A stretch of 10,195 bases of DNA, taken from Shewanellaceae bacterium. GTDB taxonomy: Bacteria; Pseudomonadota; Gammaproteobacteria; Enterobacterales; Shewanellaceae. A program made the position numbers and the translations under genes. Below the pieces are notes generated by a model. The model saw nothing but the letters and a program-made list of their open reading frames with translations. It searched no databases and was not told where the DNA came from. Below are positions 4,508-10,195 of the stretch, one piece after another; position 1 is the stretch's first letter, and every line of letters begins with the position of its first letter. The DNA is taken from positions 1 through 10,195 of the forward strand of contig JADHND010000043.1 in assembly GCA_016779685.1 (NCBI GenBank), given 5' to 3'.

Positions 4508-7500
4508 GTTCTCCTTCACGTTGGTTATATGGTTTTATACTATGTGGATTGGTGGTTGCTTGTACACCGACTGATGATGACGATAAGACGAGTCTTGATG
4601 GTGAAGACGATGCAGCGGTCAAATCAGGTGCATCCTACAGCATCGCTTTACAAGAAATGGCGATTAAGCAGCAATATTCCAATTACTTCGATGAAACCAT
4701 GTCGGATACAGACATCAAAGTACTTCGTGAAGCGCAAGCTAAAAAAGATCAAGCACGCATCGATGCATTGTTGCTCAAAATGGACGATATGATCGCTTCT
4801 GGATTAGCCATGCAAGATGGACAACTGGCGTGGAGCCAGCAAATGTTCCATGAACTGGCCTCTGAACATCCCAATAACCCGTTTGCACCCGCCATTGGCC
4901 CCATGATCACCACCATGTGTAAAGCCCCGATCAAGTTTCGTCGTTTTATCAAGAAACTCACCAATTTGAATGTGGTGGGCAATGAAGCGCCAGAAGTCAT
5001 TTATGACGCATTTCGACGAACCGTCAGTGGCTTGGTCGGCCCATGGGAGGCGATTGAAACCAACCAAGTCTCGCGCGCCTTGATGCAAGGTGAGTATGCA
5101 CTCAAAGATGGTATGGTCGCTCGTATTATCAAGCAAATTCGCAACAGCAAAGGCGATTACAATTATCTGGTGGCCATCGTCAACCGCGGTGTTGATGCTG
5201 AAGCCGATGAGATGGTCAGTCAATTTTTGGTGAGCAACATCTTTGATGTGAGTAACTTAAAAGACAATATTTTGCTTGAACAGAAAATTTCCAACATCAA
5301 TCTACAAGCATTTTATAAATCAAAGAAAACAACAGATACCATCGAAGCCTTTAACAACTTTTTTCAAACATTAGAAAAAAACATACGCCAAGCAGCAGCA
5401 TCTGGGATTGAAAGCGCGGATTTAAACAACACCATTCAAGCAATCGATCGATATAAGCGGTATAAAAACATGTATCAACTGGATGTGGTACGGACAGAGT
5501 TGGATCGACTGGCATCCAATATTGATTTTTTAAAGCAAGTTAAAAAATTCAAGATAGATGCAGACTTTCTCAAAAAAATTGGTGATAAATATGACAGCTA
5601 TTTGAAATTATTCGAAAAGAACAATGGGCAGCTCATGGAGTTGATGAGCAACAACGCCTTGTTGAATCACATTCAAACCAATGATTATTTATTACACAAC
5701 TCAGAAGCCTTAAAGCAAAGTGATAAAAAACTGTATAAATTGGTAGAAAAATACAATGGCTTGATCAAAAACCGCACCTTTGATAATTTTGAGAACATGC
5801 GACCTAAGCAACTTGGCTATATGCAATCTTTGGATGAAGCCGTGAGGTATCAGTGGTTCAATGATCTAAAACCACCCCCAAAAACCAAATTGTATAAAAA
5901 AGCCATGCGGTTTGCTAAAAAAAAGATATTGGGTTCGAACAAGACCCAAGCGTTGGCCATTACTCAAAATCAAGACATCATTCGCTATTTTGCTGAAGAA
6001 GTGAAGTCGCTTGAAGAGGCGATCGAAACGCTGAAACAAAACCAGAATCTTTGGCAACAAACTTTGGCTGAAGCAAAAAATGCGACGGCGGTCAAACAGA
6101 AAAAACTTTTATTACGTAAAGTTAATGCCTTGTCGGCCACCATTAAGGCCAATCAAGCTGAAATTACCCTGAAAAAAAACAGTGTGTATAACTTAAAGAA
6201 AAACTATCCAAGTATTTTAGAGCAAGAAATTACGGCCTATGCTGAAGTGCTCCCTATTTATTCACCTAAGGTTGAACAACCCGTCGTTCTAAGAGAAATG
6301 TTTGAAGGTGAATGGACCTTGACGGGTATCGGAGATGATCAGTACGTGGCCAGAATCATGAAAAAAATGAATGTGCAATCAGATGGGTCAGCGGATTATA
6401 TTGTGAGTGTGGTGAATCGCAATCGTGATGCACCCGTAGGTATGGTTGACCAATATCTGATAAAGAGTGTGTACGATGACGAGAATTTGGTCAAACAAGT
6501 GGTTCATCTACGTGAAGCGTCCATCGGTGCTGCCAATGATATCTGGACCACGATCTTGGGGGATGAAGGCTTGGATACGTTGCTTGAAAAATTAGCCGAA
6601 TTGGAAAGTAAATCACCACAGTCTGCCCATAACCTATTCAATGCGGAACGCAATTTATTTAACTTAGATGTGTTCATCACAGAATTACAACAATCTACCC
6701 TCAATCAAGACCCACTGATTCAAGACATCGTGAAGGGGTATCAGCAACAAATTAACAAATGGATTGGTATCAATGAACAGTCCTATCAGGCTTATGTTGA
6801 GTTACAAAAAAATGCCAAGATTCAAGCTTATTTCAATGAGATCATCACCCGTTTTCAAGTGGATGGCATCCCAGAATTTGAAACAAAAGCCTTGTTGTTA
6901 CGAGACAACCCTGAACTGCAACAACTGGTAAGTCAGTTTAATGAACTCTATAACCAAGTCACTTATGATCTCAATGAATCCAATTTACGATCGAAGAATT
7001 TGACGCTCGCTCAAACGTTTGATGTGGACGTCGCCTACGATTGGTATCCCAAAAAGTTCCGAGAACATCTCAATGCGTTTATCGACCGCTTGTTGAATCG
7101 CAAAGTAGCTGACGCCAATTTAGCGCTGTTTGATAGCAAGTTGGATCCATTAGCAGTCTTCGATGATGGTGTCGTGATCAACATTCCTGAAACGAATCCT
7201 GCATATGTACCTATGGATACCCCCACCACCACTGGTGGTACGGCCGGTACAGGTGACATCGATGTACCCACTGGCGCGGGTGGCGCTGGCGAAGTGGATG
7301 TACCTACCACTGGAGGTGAGATTGACGTACCGAACGGTACGGGGGGCGCAGGTGAGATTGACGTACCGAGCGGTACGGGTGGCGCAGGTGAGATTGATGT
7401 GCCTACGGGCACTGCGACTGTGGCTGATGAGTTGATTGAAACCGCTGATAAAGCCCTCAGCCGTCGCTTGGTCAAAGCCATGCAAGCTTTGGCGGTCGAT

Positions 7501-9798
7501 GTCGGGGTGGAGCTGTTGGCTTCCTCGTATGCGATTTACACTTTGGATGGTGCTTATTATGCGCGTACCTATGCTGAACGCAACAAGCAAGCAGCGCTTG
7601 CGACCAGCATGTTGTTTGAGAGCTTAGCGGGATTGGGCGTGTCCACGACTATCTACGTCACCGAAGCATCGGGCGTGATGCCTGTGTTGATTCCCTTAGC
7701 GATTTTCTTGGGGGTGGGTATCACCACCAACATCTTATTGGACAAGCGATATGACAAGATGGATCACGCCCAAAAAGCGCAGCTATTTTTACATCAGTTG
7801 TATCATAAGTACTTCGTGTTCTATCAAAACCCACGTAACCTCTATCAGCTCAGCGATTTAACCGGTGCGCAGGTCTTGGTCACCGCTAAGGATGCCGATG
7901 TGTTGGTGGATAAGATTGACTTGAGTGGGGAGAAAGTGGCGTTGAGTTCCGTCGGTACCTTGCATTTGCCATTGATGGACAAACACAATACCCTGTTGCC
8001 AGAACACATCAATGTGATGGATTACTGGCGCCGCATCGGCACCGACAAGCCAAGCGATGATTTGAACAAAACCGATGGCGAGACTGAGTTTTATCCGCAG
8101 CAGACCTTTCCGGACAGCGCCTCAGAGGCAGCCGACTATGCCATCCCAACCGCCGCCGTCGATGCCGTGGTGTTGCCCGGTCAGCCTAAGTTCATCGACC
8201 CTTGGGAACGTCGGGTGATCAGCACCAAAAAAGGCGGTGTTTACGCTAAAAATTATCAGTTGGGGGCGCGCCTAGCGCTGACGTTAGAGCGTACTTTGTT
8301 CACCAACTTTAAGCCTAATTTCTTCATGCAGGAAAATCGCCATCTGTATAAGTTCAATCACGATCAACGGCAACTGCTGCCGACCACCGATGTGACGGTG
8401 AAGCTGCCGAAGCAGTCGTTGGATGTGCTGTTGCCGCATGGGATCTGGATTTCACCTTTCTTACCTTACATGGCGTATCGTCTGAGTGCGCCGGAACAAC
8501 CCAAGCAATACTATGGCTTTCAGTCAGATTATTTCAAACCCCTTAAAGTCAAAGATGCGGTCGAAGGCACCTTGGTGCGGCTCAAGTTGAACAGCTCATC
8601 GCGCGACATCTTTTGGGATCTGTCGTTGATGGGCTTGAGCTTTGAGGAGGGGGCAACCCTCACGCAGGCCAATGGCCAAATTGAGATTGCCCAAGGTACA
8701 AAAAAAATCTTGATCGACACCCAACGGATGACGGGACACCTGATCATCAATGGTTTGCTGGGTGAAGCTGCCTCGATTCGTTATGTGCGCATCGACAATG
8801 GTGAAATCAAAAGCAATCGGATGCGTACCGCAGATCAGGCATTGTACATGCAGTTAAAACAAGCGCATCGTGACAAGGTTGGCCAGCGCACGCCGCAAGC
8901 ACCCACCTCAGCAGATAAAACCGTTGAGCCCACGACGCTCTTTATATCGAATGCCACTTGGGAGCAGGGCAAAGCCACCATCAGCTATGATGATGGCAGC
9001 ACCGATGTGGTGAACATCGCCCCTGAAGACACCACACAGGTCAATCTGTACCGTCCGACCAACAGCATCGCTTCGATGACTTTTGAGACCACCAAGTCGG
9101 TGAAGTACAAAGCCAACCCCAAACGTACATTAAACAAAGACATGATCATGGATTACTTAATCGAAGGGATCCCCATGCTCTGCTATCAGCTCAACCAAGG
9201 TCAGATGGCACGTGATTTTCGGTCGACGGCGGAGCTGTGTACTGCCAACATGCCGAGTTACCTTTCAGGCAAAGAACCCGTCTCGCCCGCCCTCAGCGAT
9301 GACAACCGCCTGCTGTATAAAATCGAGCATGTCGATGTCAACGACACGAAGACGCCGGTGAAGTATTATAAATTGAGTATAGACAATCAAACCAACCTTG
9401 ATATTTACATGAGCATTCGCTATGAATACCAAGGTCAAGAATATCGTTTGGTGGTGGATGAGAAGCTATTGCCTTGGCAAAAAATCCAATATGCAAAAGG
9501 CTCACAGGGCAGCCGTGCTGACTTTTATATTCCAGCAGGGGCGACGCTGTTGTCGCTACGAGCAGAGCGCTTGCTCAAAGACGATCTGTTCAATGTGTTC
9601 ACGACCCTCGAAGAGCCTTTGGTCGGGACAAGCATGACCCAAGATCGGTATTTGGACATCAATAAGCGCTTGCTCAAACAAGCGACTATGGTGGACATCG
9701 ATGCTGGCAAAAGGGAGCAGCGGTACCTCGACAGCTACAGAGCCAGCAAACAGTTGTTTGAGAACCAGCAATATATTTATCAGAACATGCGTTATTGA
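4501..9798 (+). CDS. Very large lipoprotein, possible TcdA/TcdB-like pore-forming domain
   Basis: This 1765-residue protein has a lipoprotein signal peptide (R7, hydrophobic core, lipobox LVVAC with Cys21). Thr at +2 suggests sorting to the outer membrane. Two helical modules follow, at residues 194-475 and 600-868. They are diverged duplicates sharing GE(Y/W), VARI, VNR, NLDV or LDVV, and V-x-Y-x-W positions, with a coiled-coil-like stretch (about 495-580) between them. A Gly-rich linker with (E/D)(I/V)DVP units covers 919-971. A hydrophobic region (1036-1080) leads into NILLDKRYDK, then beta-rich sequence to the end. Several patterns after the linker recall the TcdA/TcdB pore-forming/delivery domain: VDKIDLSGEKVAL (1136-1148), VVLPGQPKFIDPWE (1223-1236), NFKPNF (1269-1274), and VLLPHGIW...YRLSAP...YYGF (1309-1340). 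No glycosyltransferase or cysteine protease domain is recognisable. The gene stands alone between a hairpin and two terminators. The toxin-like reading is from memory and unproven; a structural surface lipoprotein is the alternative. Confidence 0.85.
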   Translation: MLSSPSRWLYGFILCGLVVACTPTDDDDKTSLDGEDDAAVKSGASYSIALQEMAIKQQYSNYFDETMSDTDIKVLREAQAKKDQARIDALLLKMDDMIASGLAMQDGQLAWSQQMFHELASEHPNNPFAPAIGPMITTMCKAPIKFRRFIKKLTNLNVVGNEAPEVIYDAFRRTVSGLVGPWEAIETNQVSRALMQGEYALKDGMVARIIKQIRNSKGDYNYLVAIVNRGVDAEADEMVSQFLVSNIFDVSNLKDNILLEQKISNINLQAFYKSKKTTDTIEAFNNFFQTLEKNIRQAAASGIESADLNNTIQAIDRYKRYKNMYQLDVVRTELDRLASNIDFLKQVKKFKIDADFLKKIGDKYDSYLKLFEKNNGQLMELMSNNALLNHIQTNDYLLHNSEALKQSDKKLYKLVEKYNGLIKNRTFDNFENMRPKQLGYMQSLDEAVRYQWFNDLKPPPKTKLYKKAMRFAKKKILGSNKTQALAITQNQDIIRYFAEEVKSLEEAIETLKQNQNLWQQTLAEAKNATAVKQKKLLLRKVNALSATIKANQAEITLKKNSVYNLKKNYPSILEQEITAYAEVLPIYSPKVEQPVVLREMFEGEWTLTGIGDDQYVARIMKKMNVQSDGSADYIVSVVNRNRDAPVGMVDQYLIKSVYDDENLVKQVVHLREASIGAANDIWTTILGDEGLDTLLEKLAELESKSPQSAHNLFNAERNLFNLDVFITELQQSTLNQDPLIQDIVKGYQQQINKWIGINEQSYQAYVELQKNAKIQAYFNEIITRFQVDGIPEFETKALLLRDNPELQQLVSQFNELYNQVTYDLNESNLRSKNLTLAQTFDVDVAYDWYPKKFREHLNAFIDRLLNRKVADANLALFDSKLDPLAVFDDGVVINIPETNPAYVPMDTPTTTGGTAGTGDIDVPTGAGGAGEVDVPTTGGEIDVPNGTGGAGEIDVPSGTGGAGEIDVPTGTATVADELIETADKALSRRLVKAMQALAVDVGVELLASSYAIYTLDGAYYARTYAERNKQAALATSMLFESLAGLGVSTTIYVTEASGVMPVLIPLAIFLGVGITTNILLDKRYDKMDHAQKAQLFLHQLYHKYFVFYQNPRNLYQLSDLTGAQVLVTAKDADVLVDKIDLSGEKVALSSVGTLHLPLMDKHNTLLPEHINVMDYWRRIGTDKPSDDLNKTDGETEFYPQQTFPDSASEAADYAIPTAAVDAVVLPGQPKFIDPWERRVISTKKGGVYAKNYQLGARLALTLERTLFTNFKPNFFMQENRHLYKFNHDQRQLLPTTDVTVKLPKQSLDVLLPHGIWISPFLPYMAYRLSAPEQPKQYYGFQSDYFKPLKVKDAVEGTLVRLKLNSSSRDIFWDLSLMGLSFEEGATLTQANGQIEIAQGTKKILIDTQRMTGHLIINGLLGEAASIRYVRIDNGEIKSNRMRTADQALYMQLKQAHRDKVGQRTPQAPTSADKTVEPTTLFISNATWEQGKATISYDDGSTDVVNIAPEDTTQVNLYRPTNSIASMTFETTKSVKYKANPKRTLNKDMIMDYLIEGIPMLCYQLNQGQMARDFRSTAELCTANMPSYLSGKEPVSPALSDDNRLLYKIEHVDVNDTKTPVKYYKLSIDNQTNLDIYMSIRYEYQGQEYRLVVDEKLLPWQKIQYAKGSQGSRADFYIPAGATLLSLRAERLLKDDLFNVFTTLEEPLVGTSMTQDRYLDINKRLLKQATMVDIDAGKREQRYLDSYRASKQLFENQQYIYQNMRY
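5080..5925 (+). repeat. Lipoprotein helical module, copy A (residues 194-475)
   Basis: This is the first copy of an internal protein duplication. It starts LMQGEYALKDGMVARI and runs through YLVAIVNRGVDAE, DVSNLKDN, MYQLDVVRTELDRL and SLDEAVRYQWFNDL. It is mostly predicted helical and Lys-rich. The DNA is strikingly AT-rich, and the two copies are too diverged at base level to be a recent duplication. Confidence 0.7.
6298..7104 (+). repeat. Lipoprotein helical module, copy B (residues 600-868)
   Basis: This is the second copy of the module. It starts MFEGEWTLTG with VARIMKKM shortly after, then YIVSVVNRNRDAP, DDENLVKQ, LFNLDVFITELQQ and TFDVDVAYDWYPKK in the same order and at similar spacing as copy A. 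The first 75 residues are the best conserved. The order of motifs makes chance resemblance unlikely. Confidence 0.7.
7255..7413 (+). repeat. Gly-rich (E/D)(I/V)DVP repeat linker within the lipoprotein gene
   Basis: Residues 919-971 contain five occurrences of (E/D)(I/V)DVP separated by Gly/Thr/Ala-rich spacers. The last two full units have a 12-residue (36-bp) period and differ by only a few bases; an earlier unit is shortened to 9 residues. The low-complexity acidic linker separates the helical half from the hydrophobic and beta-rich half. The repeat can vary in copy number by slippage while keeping frame. Confidence 0.85.
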
Positions 9799-9817
9799 GC
9801 GTGACAACAACCTTAAA

Positions 9818-9839
9818 AAAAGACCCGAAAGGGTCTTTT
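9818..9839 (+). terminator. Intrinsic terminator of the lipoprotein gene
   Basis: AAAAGACCC and GGGTCTTTT form a perfect 9-bp stem with a GAAA tetraloop, 19 bases after the lipoprotein stop codon. The arm ends in a T run, and the A run on the other side makes it bidirectional. Confidence 0.85.
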
Positions 9840-9916
9840 GGGATGAGTCGAGGTCTCCGATCAACAACAATCCAAATAAATCAATCTAAGGGTTATCTGA
9901 ATCCAAAAAATCATTA

Positions 9917-9938
9917 GCTGCGATGCAGCGGTTTTTTT
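9917..9938 (+). terminator. Second intrinsic terminator
   Basis: GCTGC and GCAGC pair around a GAT loop, followed by GG and seven T. The last four T are also the first bases of the direct repeat copy 2, so the duplication joint lies in or beside this terminator. It would insulate the second qmcA unit from read-through. Confidence 0.7.
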
Positions 9939-10059
9939 GTGATATTAAGCGTTGGTGTCAACCAACGGGTTTGACCATGATGGCGAGATATATCCGCCGA
10001 GGGGGGTGGATATCAACCCTTATCGCACCGATCACGTAGCCCGATTAGCGCGACAATAA
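9935..10059 (+). pseudogene. Decayed 3' fragment of queF
   Basis: This corresponds to the last 47 codons of the intact queF at 2539-2679. Reading in the original frame gives CDIKRWCQPTGLTMMARYIR, then a 1-bp deletion in the GGTGGGTTGG region shifts the frame and leads to an early TAG. A 15-bp deletion further removes the codons after the Asp of the RTD segment. The original TAA is still recognisable at 10057-10059. It has no start and cannot be functional. It is a by-product of the duplication that produced the second qmcA. Confidence 0.92.
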
Positions 10060-10081
10060 ACCGGTGTTAACTTGGCTTGAG

Positions 10082-10110
10082 TTGATTCTTCTTCCAAGCC
10101 GTCATACAAT
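10082..10110 (+). promoter_or_regulatory. Promoter of the second qmcA copy
   Basis: TTGATT and TACAAT with a 17-bp spacer are kept exactly as upstream of the first qmcA; the spacer has a single G-to-A change. The boxes lie 29 bp before the second ATG. Confidence 0.65.
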
Positions 10111-10139
10111 GAAGCAAAACAAAATAGAAGGAAAAAAAC

Positions 10140-10195
10140 ATGCTTGATACATTAATTACCCTTATCGTGTTGTTGGCCGTGATCATGGTTTTTGT
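10140..10195 (+). CDS. qmcA: Second qmcA-like gene (partial, cut by window end)
   Basis: The first 18 codons and two bases are identical to the qmcA at 2764, encoding MLDTLITLIVLLAVIMVF, the N-terminal membrane anchor. GAAGGA precedes the ATG by 7 bases. Promoter, ribosome binding site and start are intact. Whether the rest is a full SPFH gene or a truncated copy cannot be seen here. Confidence 0.75.
   Translation, partial: MLDTLITLIVLLAVIMVF

Larger units (their letters stand above)
9935..10195 (+). repeat. Direct repeat, copy 2
   Basis: This is the second copy of the 2539-2819 sequence, running to the window edge. The offset is 7396 bp at its left end and 7376 bp at the qmcA start, after deletions totalling 20 bp. 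Changes are concentrated in the queF fragment and the qmcA leader, while the 56 qmcA coding bases are identical. Confidence 0.95.

Noticed and set aside
7255..7413. Possible CRISPR-like array
   Set aside because: The repeats are contiguous, in frame and coding, with no unique spacers of constant length.
7035..7590. Two antisense frames of about 147 residues, rich in Pro/Ser/Thr or Arg/Thr
   Set aside because: They are mirror images of the Gly-rich DVP repeat on the plus strand; repeats lack stops in several frames. No ribosome binding sites or family features.
2539..10195. Composite transposon or insertion sequence bounded by the direct repeats
   Set aside because: The repeats consist of ordinary chromosomal genes and a promoter, and no transposase, integrase or terminal inverted repeats occur between them.

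Overview
This 10.2-kb window looks like gammaproteobacterial chromosome with an accessory flavour. The evidence is a long-form (YqcD-type) QueF, a cytochrome b561/YceI pair arranged as in E. coli yceJ-yceI, a QmcA-type stomatin followed by NfeD, lipobox lipoprotein export, and moderate GC. I cannot name the genus.

Left end, minus strand (1-490): three short consecutive reading frames each begin with a double-glycine type leader, the signal cut by C39-peptidase ABC exporters of class II microcins and bacteriocins. They are a 52-residue peptide (332-490), an 80-residue GxxxG-rich hydrophobic peptide (49-291), and a third whose leader is cut by the window edge (1-44). Only the second and third leaders fit the consensus closely. 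Exporter and immunity genes would have to lie to the left. Next, also on minus, is a b561-YceI pair (653-1724) that overlaps by 14 bp.

Middle, plus strand (1858-4131): queF (queuosine biosynthesis), then a sigma70-like promoter driving a qmcA-like SPFH gene and an nfeD-like gene 9 bp apart, a standard membrane-microdomain pair. A spacer of about 370 bp holds a doubtful small ORF and a strong hairpin.

Right half, plus strand (4501-9798): one 1765-residue lipoprotein. It has a lipobox Cys at 21, two copies of a helical module of about 270-280 residues, a Gly-rich linker with repeated (E/D)-(I/V)-DVP units, a hydrophobic segment, and a beta-rich C-terminal half. From memory, the part after the linker resembles the pore-forming/delivery region of large clostridial toxins (TcdA/TcdB). 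Its start codon lies in a 12-bp repeat of period 14 that moves the in-frame ATG away from the ribosome binding site. Two terminators follow.

Far right (9935-10195): a second copy of the 3' end of queF, the qmcA promoter and the start of qmcA. The queF part is decayed (frameshift and 15-bp deletion), while the promoter boxes and all 56 visible bases of the second qmcA are unchanged. The lipoprotein gene, with one qmcA-nfeD pair, therefore sits between direct repeats 7.4 kb apart, which suggests a duplicated unit that may continue past the window.
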